From Pseudomonadota bacterium (GTDB lineage Bacteria; Pseudomonadota; Alphaproteobacteria; Rhizobiales; Hyphomicrobiaceae): a stretch of DNA of 31,332 bases. Location: positions 1-31,332 of the forward strand of contig JAEWIJ010000179.1 in assembly GCA_023387235.1 (NCBI GenBank), given 5' to 3'. The notes beneath the pieces were generated by a model, which worked only from the letters and a program-made list of their open reading frames with translations, searched no databases and was not told the DNA's origin. How positions within the stretch are numbered: the first letter of the stretch is position 1; each line of letters starts with the position of its first letter. Below, one piece after another: positions 1 through 7,496 of this stretch. The translations under genes were made by a program, and so were the position numbers.

Positions 1-140
1 CCATTGAAGTCAATGGGGAGAGGGGGAAGCTATGTCTCGTCGCGTCGTGCCCCGGGCACGAGCCGCAAATACTCATCCATCAGCGCCGCTTGCCGCGGCA
101 CCCCCGTGTCGTCAGCTCGCTCAGGTCTCGGCTAGGCGGC
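1..140. other. Left-edge non-coding stretch with short palindromes
   Basis: I see no convincing gene here. The first 16 bases form a perfect inverted repeat (CCATTG, 4-nt spacer, CAATGG). Positions 11-29 resemble half of the GC-rich dispersed repeat found whole at 4849-4876 and 10007-10034. Positions 45-61 are a 17-nt palindrome (TCGTGCCC, one base, GGGCACGA), which could be an RNA hairpin downstream of the minus-strand gene at 141-419, although no T-run follows it. Confidence 0.4.
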
Positions 141-151
141 TCAGGCCGCCT
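134..151 (-). terminator. Hairpin enclosing the stop codon of the small gene
   Basis: AGGCGGC at 134-140 pairs with GCCGCCT at 145-151, with a 4-nt loop holding the stop codon (minus-strand CTGA). It is a 7-bp perfect GC-rich stem. No clear T-run follows on the minus strand, so termination activity is uncertain. Confidence 0.35.
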
Positions 152-419
152 GCTGCGGGCTTGCCCCTTCCAGCTCGATCTCCGAGGGGTAAAGCACGCC
201 GAGCCAGTCGCAGGCGTCCGGCGACTTGTGCCCGAACTCAACCAGGAAGGCCTGGCCTTGCTCCAGGGTCTCGATGACCGTCACCTGGGTGCCCTGGCGA
301 AGCGTCAGGCCGGGCCGCTTGATCGACAGCGCGTTGCGCTGCTTCGCTTCGCTCTCCCCGATCTCGCGTGTGAGCCGTGCCCTCATCATCACCTGACCGA
401 AACCAGCTGCGTCACTCAT
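141..419 (-). CDS. Small hypothetical protein (92 aa)
   Basis: I do not recognise this protein with certainty. The ATG at 419 is chosen over upstream codons because a GAGGAG ribosome-binding site lies about 8 nt before it. The N-terminal third is charged and probably helical. The C-terminal half (from about residue 33) reads as a short beta-rich module, with VTVIETL, then AFLVEFG, then a block ending WLGVLYPSEIELE. That spacing recalls small SH3/KOW-like or DUF4926-type folds, but this is only an impression. No signal peptide or membrane segment is visible. It lies on the same strand as sufB, 215 bp downstream of its stop, in the place where sufC would usually be expected. Its TGA stop codon sits in the loop of a hairpin (134-151). 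Confidence 0.6.
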   Translation of the reverse strand: MSDAAGFGQVMMRARLTREIGESEAKQRNALSIKRPGLTLRQGTQVTVIETLEQGQAFLVEFGHKSPDACDWLGVLYPSEIELEGASPQQAA

Positions 420-634
420 TAGCTCACTCCTCAGATTGGGCAGCCACCGCAATTGGCGCCCCCGCGCTTCGCTCCCGGCACACGTGGTGCAAGGCCCCTC
501 GACCCCCACCATCTTTTTTGGTCCGACCTGTGGCCGAATGTCGCCATCCTACACATTCCGGTCCGAATTGGCAGGCTTTCGCACATGAATTTTTCCTGCG
601 ATCGTGAAATCGAACGTCGTTTAGTCGGAATTCG
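420..634. other. Intergenic region between sufB and the small gene
   Basis: There is no convincing gene in these 215 bp. Positions 495-519 read CCCCTCGACCCCCACCA followed by a T-run, which looks superficially like a tRNA 3' end plus terminator, but no matching 5' acceptor strand or T-loop is present. A minus-strand frame starting at the ATG at 586 with an AGGA-like site could encode about 50 residues, but its composition does not look like a protein. Confidence 0.4.
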
Positions 635-2167
<1,533 letters not shown>

Positions 2168-2213
2168 CTTGTTGTTCTCCGTGCTCTTGATCGTGTCGTT
2201 TCTGTTTGCTCGC

Positions 2214-3356
2214 TCAAGCGGCGGTCCGCGCCCGGGCCAGGGATCTGGGCAGGGCGGCGATCTCGCGCCAGGCAGCGAGGCAGCGGTCGATTTCGCGGTC
2301 TGTCGTGGTCGGGCCGATGCTGATGCGGATCGCCGACCGCGCGGCGGGCTCGTCGCAACCCATGGCCATCAGCACATGGCTCACGCCGATCTTCCCGGCC
2401 GAGCAGGCGGCGCCCGCGCTGACCGCGATGCCGGCCAAGTCGAAGCGGATGACCAGCGTCTCCGCCAGTTGGCCGGGAAGAGCGATGCACGTCGTGTTCG
2501 GCAGCCGCTCTGCGCCCACACCTACGATATGGGCATCCGGGGTCAGATCCAGAAGGCCCGCCTCCAGGCGGTCGCGCCGTGCGGCAATGCGCGCGCGCTC
2601 CTCGACGGTGTTCCGTGCGGCCTCCGCGGCTGCGCCGAAGCCTGCGATGCCGGGGATGTTCTCGGTACCGCCGCGACGGCGCCGCTCCTGGCCACCGCCG
2701 CGGATGAACGCCGGCAGATCGCGACCGTCGCGCACGATCAGCGCGCCGATCCCCTTCGGGCCGCCGAGCTTGTGCGCCGATAGCGCCATGTAATCAGCAC
2801 CGAGCGCGGCGAAATCGATTGCGATGCGGCCCGCGGCCTGAGCTGCGTCCGTGAAGAGGTGAGCGCCGGTGTCGTGCGCGATGGCGGCAACGTCAGCGAC
2901 GGGCTGCAACACGCCGGTCTCGTTGTTCGCGACCTGTAGCGCGACGAGTACGCGGCCGGCGCCATGCGAGGTGATTTTCGCGGCCACGTCGGACGGATCG
3001 ATGCGGCCATGAGCATCGACGCCGAGCGTAATGCGCTCTCCGCCCGCCGCCTCTATCGGCTGCAGGACGGCATCATGCTCGATGCCGGCAACGGCGATCG
3101 CGTCCCAGGGCGCCGCCAGCACGCTATTGCAGGCCTCGGTGGCGCCACTCGTGAAGACGACCTCGGACGGCCGCGCGCCGACAAGCGCCGCCACCTGCTC
3201 GCGCGCGGCCTCGACGATCGCACGGGCGCGGCGACCTTCGGCGTGGACCGACGATGGATTGCCGTGCACCTCGAGCGCGCGCACGATCGCGGCTTGCGCT
3301 GCGGGCAGCAGCGGCGCGGTCGCGTTCCAGTCGAGATATGCGCGCGCGCTCGTCAT
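2214..3356 (-). CDS. Cysteine desulfurase (NifS/IscS-like)
   Basis: This is a PLP-dependent enzyme that removes sulfur from L-cysteine, giving alanine and a persulfide for Fe-S cluster assembly. The 380-residue form starts at the ATG at 3356 because it begins with the family motif YLDWNATAP (residues 7-15) and overlaps the iscR stop by 4 bp (ATGA). The protein shows His94 in the EHDAVL motif, the PLP lysine K196 in LSAHKLGGPKG, and the active-site Cys318 in SAGAACSAG. In many alphaproteobacteria this gene sits between iscR and sufB and is distinct from a later sufS, so I give no symbol. Function is inferred from motifs and context. Confidence 0.95.
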   Translation of the reverse strand: MTSARAYLDWNATAPLLPAAQAAIVRALEVHGNPSSVHAEGRRARAIVEAAREQVAALVGARPSEVVFTSGATEACNSVLAAPWDAIAVAGIEHDAVLQPIEAAGGERITLGVDAHGRIDPSDVAAKITSHGAGRVLVALQVANNETGVLQPVADVAAIAHDTGAHLFTDAAQAAGRIAIDFAALGADYMALSAHKLGGPKGIGALIVRDGRDLPAFIRGGGQERRRRGGTENIPGIAGFGAAAEAARNTVEERARIAARRDRLEAGLLDLTPDAHIVGVGAERLPNTTCIALPGQLAETLVIRFDLAGIAVSAGAACSAGKIGVSHVLMAMGCDEPAARSAIRISIGPTTTDREIDRCLAAWREIAALPRSLARARTAA

Positions 3357-3826
3357 CGGACCGTGCGAACCTCCGCGGGGCTGATGAAGGCATCGATAGG
3401 CGCGGTCCGCTGGTGCGCAGGCACGCCGTCCAGCACATCCTGCAGCGTCACGGTCGCGAGAAAGTTCGAGATCTGGTCGCCAAGCGCTTCCCAGAGATTG
3501 TGAGTCAGGCAGCGATGACCGGGCAGGCACGGCGCGCCGTCCTCGCCCCGGCACCGCGTCATGCGCGTGTCCTCCTCGACGGCGGACATGATGTCGGCGA
3601 CGACGATCGTGGTGGCCGGGCGGGCGAGACGGTAGCCGCCGGAGCGGCCGCGCGCACTTTCCACCAGGCCGGCGCGGCGCAGGCGGATGAAGATCTGCTC
3701 GAGATAGGCGATCGAGATCTGCTGGCGCTCGGCGATGGCGGGCAGCGGAATGGCCTCGCCAGGCGGCTGGCTGGCGAGATCCGCCATGGCCATCACGGCG
3801 TACCGACCCTTGGTGTTCAGCTCCAT
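3353..3826 (-). CDS. iscR: Rrf2-family Fe-S regulator IscR
   Basis: This is a DNA-binding regulator of iron-sulfur cluster biogenesis that senses cluster supply through a [2Fe-2S] cluster. The chosen start (157 aa) gives the canonical N-terminus MELNTKGRYAVMAM. Residues 1-75 form the winged helix-turn-helix with the Rrf2 signature (SIAYLEQIFIRLRRAGLV, then RGRSGGYRLAR). The cluster ligands are Cys92, Cys100, Cys106 and His109, a C-x7-C-x5-C-x2-H array. E. coli IscR has C-x5-C-x5-C-x2-H, so there is a two-residue insertion between the first two cysteines. It is the first gene of the iscR-desulfurase-sufB operon. A promoter with a candidate IscR half-site lies upstream, which suggests autoregulation. 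Confidence 0.95.
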   Translation of the reverse strand: MELNTKGRYAVMAMADLASQPPGEAIPLPAIAERQQISIAYLEQIFIRLRRAGLVESARGRSGGYRLARPATTIVVADIMSAVEEDTRMTRCRGEDGAPCLPGHRCLTHNLWEALGDQISNFLATVTLQDVLDGVPAHQRTAPIDAFISPAEVRTVR

Positions 3827-3993
3827 AGTCCCACTCGCCTCACGCAACCTGTCCAAGCACCGCGGCGAACCTGCCCGATCCGGTCTGCCGGGCCCCGGCT
3901 CGTCCGCCACACGTGGCGGTGCCGCGCGGCCACAACGACCTTGCATTCGAGGCATGGTTACGTGCTAAGAGACGCGCAACCCGGCCCGGTACC

Positions 3994-4017
3994 GAAACGC
4001 TCAGTTTGGAGCGTTTC
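3994..4017. promoter_or_regulatory. 9-bp inverted repeat in the iscR leader
   Basis: GAAACGCTC (3994-4002) and GAGCGTTTC (4009-4017) are perfect inverted copies separated by 6 nt. The repeat lies just downstream of the predicted iscR transcription start, so it could be an operator for a dimeric regulator or a hairpin in the untranslated leader. It is not followed by a T-run on either strand, which argues against a simple terminator. Confidence 0.45.
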
Positions 4018-4029
4018 TAAATCCTGGTC

Positions 4030-4060
4030 TGTATATGAAAATTCCGAGCGAGCAAGTCAA
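4030..4060 (-). promoter_or_regulatory. Probable iscR promoter
   Basis: On the minus strand, TTGACT (4060-4055) is followed after 17 nt by CATATA (4037-4032), in an AT-rich patch inside GC-rich DNA. This would start transcription near 4024, about 200 nt upstream of the iscR start codon. It is the best sigma-70-like promoter in the intergenic region. Confidence 0.5.
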
Positions 4061-4064
4061 GTAT
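4040..4064. promoter_or_regulatory. Candidate IscR type-1 binding site over the -35 element
   Basis: Positions 4055-4064 (AGTCAAGTAT) match the right half of the E. coli IscR type-1 consensus (AGTCRRSTAT) at every position. The left half (4040-4049, AATTCCGAGC) matches only about 5 of 10 positions. The site overlaps the -35 hexamer of the predicted iscR promoter, as expected for autorepression. The consensus is recalled from enterobacteria; the alphaproteobacterial motif may differ. Confidence 0.35.
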
Positions 4065-4174
4065 TTTCGATGCCGAGCCTCAAGGCGCTGATCTGGGCCG
4101 CATCGTGTGCATACGGACGCCACCGCTCAGCTTCGACCTAACCCTCCCCGAGCGCAGAAAGCCCGAAAGGTCCC

Positions 4175-4846
4175 ATGCCCGAAATCATGATCAACGGCCC
4201 GGCCGGCCGTCTCGAAGCCCGCTATCACCCAGAAGGGCGGATCGAGAACCCGCTCCCGCTGATCCTGCATCCGCACCCGCAGTTCGGTGGGACGATGAAC
4301 AACCAGATCGTCTACCATCTCTACTACACGTTCCAGGAGCGGGGATTTTCGGTGCTGCGATTCAACTTCCGCGGCGTCGGGCGCAGCCAGGGCTATTTCG
4401 ACAATGGGCCGGGGGAGCTTGCCGATGCAGCGTCGGCGCTCGACTGGCTGCAGCTCCAGAATGCCGACAGCCGCTCGTGCTGGATTGCAGGCGTGTCGTT
4501 CGGCACGTGGATCGCCATGCAGCTTCTCATGCGCCGGCCGGAGATCGACGGCTTCATCTGCGTGGCGCCGCCGGCGAACCTCTACGACTATTCGTTCCTT
4601 GCGCCGTGCCCGTCGTCGGGCCTGGTGATCTCGGGTGAGCGCGACAAGGTCGTGCCGAGTGCGTCCGTCGAGGAGATGGCGCGCAAGACCAAGACGCAAA
4701 AGGGCATCAAGATCGAGCACACGATCATTCCCGGTGCCGGTCACTTCTTCGAGGACAAGAACGAGGACCTGAGCCAGATCGTCGGCGACTACGTCGACCG
4801 TCGCATGGTCGAGATCGAGAAGGCAAAGCGCGAGGCGGAGTCATAA
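4175..4846 (+). CDS. Alpha/beta hydrolase (COG2945-like)
   Basis: This is a 223-residue serine hydrolase of the alpha/beta fold; the substrate is unknown. The oxyanion region is LHPHPQFGGTMNN (residues 31-43), the nucleophile Ser108 sits in GVSFG, and the acid and base are probably Asp157 (SGERDKVV) and His190 (GAGHFF). There is no signal peptide, so the protein is probably cytoplasmic. It is divergent from iscR, and homologues next to iscR/suf genes are common in alphaproteobacteria as far as I recall, but no direct role in cluster assembly can be read from the sequence. A 28-bp palindromic repeat follows its stop codon. Confidence 0.85.
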   Translation: MPEIMINGPAGRLEARYHPEGRIENPLPLILHPHPQFGGTMNNQIVYHLYYTFQERGFSVLRFNFRGVGRSQGYFDNGPGELADAASALDWLQLQNADSRSCWIAGVSFGTWIAMQLLMRRPEIDGFICVAPPANLYDYSFLAPCPSSGLVISGERDKVVPSASVEEMARKTKTQKGIKIEHTIIPGAGHFFEDKNEDLSQIVGDYVDRRMVEIEKAKREAES

Positions 4847-4848
4847 TT

Positions 4849-4876
4849 CCCTCTCCCCGTCCTTCGCGGGGAGAAG
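4849..4876. repeat. GC-rich palindromic intergenic repeat, copy 1
   Basis: The stem is TCTCCCCG (4852-4859) and CGGGGAGA (4867-4874), with a 7-nt loop. The reverse complement of this 28-bp unit matches 10007-10034 at 27 of 28 positions. It lies 2 bp after the hydrolase stop codon and could also act as a transcript end. Similar CCCTCTCCCC elements are widespread between genes in Hyphomicrobiales. Confidence 0.75.
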
Positions 4877-4909
4877 GGGAAGAAGCGCAGTGTCCTGGGA
4901 ACGCGCAAC

Positions 4910-5683
4910 ATGTCCGCACAGCAGACGCCGACGGTCACCGCGCTCTATCGTTACGCGGTGAAGGGCCTGAGCCCCGAGGCGCTCGATCGCGTGACGCTCG
5001 ACGCCGGCGGGACCATGCCGTTCGATCGTGCCTACGCCATCGAGAACGGACCGGGACGCTTCGATCCGGACAACCCGCGCCATCTGCCGAAAATCACGTT
5101 TCTCATGCTCATGCGCGACGAGCGGCTCGCGACGCTCTCCACGAGCTTCGACGATGCCACGGAAACGCTGACGATCCTGCGCGCGGGCAAGCAGGTCGCG
5201 CGCGGCCAGCTCACGACGCCACTCGGCCGCAAGATGATCGAGCAGTTCTTTGCAGCCTACATGCAGGCCGAGCTGCGTGGCCCGCCCAAGGTGGTCTTCG
5301 CGCCGGGACATAGCTTCTCGGACGTCGCCATGAAGTGTCTGCACGTCGTGAACCTCGCGACGGTTCGCGAGGTCGAGCGCGTCGCCGGGCGCCCGGTCGA
5401 TCCGCTGCGCTTTCGCGCGAACGTCTACATCGACGGTGCGGAGCCGTGGATCGAGAAGACGTGGGTCGGCAAGGAGATTTCGCTCGGTGGCGTGCGTGGC
5501 GAGGTCGTCGCGGATACGGTGAGGTGCGCCGCCACGAATGTCGACCCGCAAACCGGTGCGCGCGATATGGCCATTCCGGAGACGCTGCTCAGGACGTGGG
5601 GACACAGCGATCTCGGCGTCTACGTGAAGATCGTCGACGGGGGCGAGCTTGGCGTCGGTGATGCGCTACGGGGCCTACCCTGA
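4910..5683 (+). CDS. MOSC domain-containing protein
   Basis: The 257-residue protein combines an N-terminal MOSC beta-barrel region (about residues 8-95, beginning VTALYRYAVKGLSPEAL) with a MOSC domain (about 130-255). Cys206 in the motif VRCAATNVDPQTG is at the position that coordinates molybdenum or handles sulfur in MOSC proteins such as YiiM, YcbX and mARC. The family acts in N-hydroxylated compound reduction or in sulfur-carrier roles with molybdenum cofactor; which of these applies here cannot be read from the sequence. It follows the hydrolase on the same strand after 63 bp that contain a palindromic repeat. Confidence 0.88.
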   Translation: MSAQQTPTVTALYRYAVKGLSPEALDRVTLDAGGTMPFDRAYAIENGPGRFDPDNPRHLPKITFLMLMRDERLATLSTSFDDATETLTILRAGKQVARGQLTTPLGRKMIEQFFAAYMQAELRGPPKVVFAPGHSFSDVAMKCLHVVNLATVREVERVAGRPVDPLRFRANVYIDGAEPWIEKTWVGKEISLGGVRGEVVADTVRCAATNVDPQTGARDMAIPETLLRTWGHSDLGVYVKIVDGGELGVGDALRGLP

Positions 5684-5713
5684 TTGACGCTGCGGCGGAC
5701 GCGGGCGCAGAAT
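5684..5713 (+). promoter_or_regulatory. Possible promoter for the small secreted protein gene
   Basis: TTGACG (5684-5689) starts at the base after the MOSC stop codon. CAGAAT (5708-5713) follows after 18 nt. Transcription would begin near 5720, about 46 nt before the GTG start at 5766. The -10 matches the consensus at 4 of 6 positions. Confidence 0.35.
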
Positions 5714-5765
5714 AGCGAACGCACGCTTTTCTATTTTCTTTCATGCATGGTGGTGGGAGGCGTCT

Positions 5766-6032
5766 GTGCGCACCCGGCTTTTCCTGGCGAGCGTCTTGCT
5801 TTTCGCGCTCGGTAGCGCGCCAGCCATCAAATCGGCGCCGATCGGCTTTCAAAAGAACATGCATGAGCAATCGCTCATCCCGGTGCAGAAGAAGAAGGGA
5901 TGGGGCAAGGGATGGGGGAAAGGCAAGGGGGCCGGCAAGGGTAAGGCCAAAGGAAAAGGCCCGGATTGCTTCCAGCGGTGTATCGCGAAAGGCGAAAAGG
6001 GACCCGGTGGCTGCTCGAGCCGCTGCAAGTAG
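5766..6032 (+). CDS. Small secreted Lys/Gly-rich protein with twin CX3C motif
   Basis: The gene encodes 88 residues from a GTG start preceded by GGGAGG at about 6 nt. An N-terminal signal peptide (residues 1 to about 20: two Arg, then a Leu/Phe/Val-rich core) indicates export. The middle (about 42-65) is a low-complexity cationic tract of KG, WGKG and AKGKG repeats. The C-terminus carries exactly four cysteines, Cys68, Cys72, Cys83 and Cys87, in the pattern C-x3-C-x10-C-x3-C. This matches an antiparallel helical hairpin stapled by two disulfides (alpha-hairpinin or CX3C type). I do not know a named family. A periplasmic or extracellular role in binding anionic surfaces, or antimicrobial action, would fit the composition, but this is speculation. 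It appears to have its own promoter. Confidence 0.75.
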   Translation: MRTRLFLASVLLFALGSAPAIKSAPIGFQKNMHEQSLIPVQKKKGWGKGWGKGKGAGKGKAKGKGPDCFQRCIAKGEKGPGGCSSRCK

Positions 6033-6035
6033 ATC

Positions 6036-6164
6036 CTAGAGCACGTCAGCGTTGGATGGAATCAACGGCCGTCGTCCAGCGTGCTCTAGTTTCTTGTTTG
6101 AGACACTGATTCACGCTCTCGATGAAAGCGCCAGCGCTTCCATCTCGACCGATCAGGCTCTAGC
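6036..6164. repeat. Rhizobiales-type intergenic palindromic element
   Basis: CTAGAGCACG (6036-6045) and CGTGCTCTAG (6080-6089) are perfect 10-bp inverted arms around a 34-nt centre. They are followed by TTTCTTGTTTGAG and a second, weaker inverted repeat whose right side ends in ATCAGGCTCTAG (about 6150-6164). The combination of a CTAGAGC boundary and an internal TTCTTGTTTGAG resembles repeats I associate with Bradyrhizobium, Rhodopseudomonas and relatives. It fills the space between the convergent small-protein and fur genes. Confidence 0.6.
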
Positions 6165-6603
6165 GCTCGCGCCGCCGCTTGATCGGCACGCCGAAGAGCT
6201 GCAGCCGATGGCCGACGAGCTCGAAGCCGAGCTCCTTCGCCACGCGCTCCTGCAATTGCTCGATCTCATCGTTGTGGAACTCGATCACGTCGCCCGTATC
6301 GACGTTGATGAGATGGTCGTGATGCTCGCTCGACGCTTCCTCGAAGCGCATGCGTCCCGCGCCGAAGTCGTGCCGCGCGATGATGCCCTTCCGCGTGAGA
6401 AGACCGACCGTGCGATAGACCGTCGAAAGCGAGATGCGCGGATCGACCGCGTGCACGCGCCGGTACACCTCGTCGACATCCGGGTGATCGGAGGCATCCG
6501 AAAGCACGCGCGCGATGACGCGGCGCGGCGCCGTCATGCGCAGGCCGTGCTCCGCGCAAAGCTTCTCGATTCTGCTGGCCGGCTCACGGACCTCTTCGGT
6601 CAT
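6160..6603 (-). CDS. fur: Fur-family transcriptional regulator (Fur/Mur type)
   Basis: This is a 147-residue metal-responsive repressor. The ATG at 6603 is preferred over an earlier in-frame Met at 6642 because it gives the usual Fur length. Residues 1-85 form the winged helix with ISLSTVYRTVGLLTRKGI as the recognition helix region. The dimerisation and metal domain contains EHHDHL (residues 93-98), Glu109 and His132. The Cys pairs that bind structural zinc in E. coli Fur are absent, which is typical of alphaproteobacterial Fur/Mur proteins that often respond to manganese. Irr-type heme-regulatory motifs are not visible. A promoter and a 19-bp palindrome lie upstream. Confidence 0.88.
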   Translation of the reverse strand: MTEEVREPASRIEKLCAEHGLRMTAPRRVIARVLSDASDHPDVDEVYRRVHAVDPRISLSTVYRTVGLLTRKGIIARHDFGAGRMRFEEASSEHHDHLINVDTGDVIEFHNDEIEQLQERVAKELGFELVGHRLQLFGVPIKRRRER

Positions 6604-6621
6604 GCCCACCCTTCTCAATTG

Positions 6622-6640
6622 GATGCCGGACAACGGCATC
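6622..6640. promoter_or_regulatory. 19-bp palindrome upstream of fur
   Basis: GATGCCG (6622-6628) and CGGCATC (6634-6640) are perfect inverted arms with a 5-nt spacer. The element sits 18 nt before the fur start codon, between the predicted transcription start and the ribosome-binding site. It could be an operator or a leader hairpin. It is more GC-rich than classical Fur or Mur boxes. Confidence 0.4.
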
Positions 6641-6667
6641 ACACAAGCCGAGACGCGGACTACTGGC

Positions 6668-6696
6668 CTTATAGGTCAGCGGCTCTGGGGCGTCCA
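6668..6696 (-). promoter_or_regulatory. Possible fur promoter
   Basis: On the minus strand a TGGACG-like -35 is followed after 17 nt by TATAAG (about 6673-6668). The -10 lies inside a near-palindrome (CTGGCC, 5 nt, GGTCAG at 6663-6679). The -35 is weak. Confidence 0.3.
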
Positions 6697-6735
6697 CAGG
6701 CCGTGGCCGGATCATTCGCGGCTTTGGATAACGCT

Positions 6736-7362
6736 CTACGCGCCCGCGCGGGCCGCATGGGCCGACGAGCCGCCTACGAGCGCGTGCGTGCGGGCCCAGG
6801 CGAGGCGGGTGATCGCGGCGATGTATTTCAGATACTCGCTCGCGAGCAGGCGCAGCGAGCCGGGATGCTGCCACCAGGGTCTGTCGCGCGCGTGGCGCGA
6901 GCTGACCGGATGCGCGACGAGCTCGATCTGCGGCATGGCCCGCGCAAACTCGGCGAGCGTGCGCGGCATGTGGTAGGCCGATGTCACGACGATGAGCGAG
7001 CGATAGCCGTGCTGGCCCGCCCAGTCGCGCGCCTCCTCGGCGTTGCCGATCGTGTCGCTCGCCTCGCGGCCGATGTCGACGCAGCACTCGAAAAGCTGAC
7101 GCTCCTCGCCGGTCTGATCGCGGATGGCCGCAGCGCTGGTGCGAGGATTGACACCCGAGATCAGCAGGCGGCGGCCGCTCCTTTGACGTAGCAGGCCGAG
7201 GGCTGCGCTGATTCGGTCCTCGCCGCCGGTGACGACGACGATGGCGTCGGCCTTCTGCGCTTGCGGCTCGTGGGCGCTCGTCGCGCACACGGCGAATGCA
7301 ATGAAGCCGCCGGCGAGGCCAACAACCACGAGGCTCAGCAGGGTGATAATGAGCCGCATCAT
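6736..7362 (-). CDS. YdcF/DUF218 family protein
   Basis: This is a membrane-anchored protein of about 208 residues. I start it at the ATG at 7362, where a hydrophobic N-terminal helix (MMRLIITLLSLVVVGLAGG) begins; no strong ribosome-binding site is present and an upstream GTG at 7410 is possible. The DUF218 domain runs from ADAIVVVTGG through the catalytic-like core ASDTIGNAEEA to SLIVVTSAYHMPRTL, followed by WWQHPGSLRLLASEYLKYI. SanA, ElyC and YdcF are relatives and act in envelope or lipid-carrier metabolism. In alphaproteobacteria this gene typically follows ftsX, as here (135 bp downstream on the same strand), which suggests an envelope or division role. Confidence 0.82.
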   Translation of the reverse strand: MMRLIITLLSLVVVGLAGGFIAFAVCATSAHEPQAQKADAIVVVTGGEDRISAALGLLRQRSGRRLLISGVNPRTSAAAIRDQTGEERQLFECCVDIGREASDTIGNAEEARDWAGQHGYRSLIVVTSAYHMPRTLAEFARAMPQIELVAHPVSSRHARDRPWWQHPGSLRLLASEYLKYIAAITRLAWARTHALVGGSSAHAARAGA

Positions 7363-7496
7363 CGACGGTATCCGGAAAGCTCCCCCTTGGCACGGGCGCC
7401 GGGAGGCCACGCGCGAAGCGGATTTGTCCCCACATCGGGACTCATGTCAACGCGCAGGTGCCGGATGCAGCAATCGGCGGTTGTTGGCGCGCGCAC

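Larger units (their letters stand above)
3827..4174. other. Divergent intergenic region iscR / alpha-beta hydrolase
   Basis: This 348-bp region holds the predicted iscR promoter, the candidate IscR site and the 9-bp inverted repeat described separately. On the plus side an AAAGG sequence about 6 nt before the ATG at 4175 serves as the hydrolase ribosome-binding site. I see no credible gene within it. Confidence 0.6.

Noticed and set aside
479..519. tRNA-like 3' end (CCCCCACCA plus T-run), possible attachment-site remnant
   Set aside because: There is no complementary 5' acceptor strand, no GTTC T-loop and no integrase or direct repeat nearby; the resemblance may be chance.
5743..6039. Overlapping ATG frame across the small secreted protein gene
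   Set aside because: It is in another frame, very Arg-rich, and lacks the signal peptide; the GTG frame at 5766 has a good ribosome-binding site and a coherent exported product.
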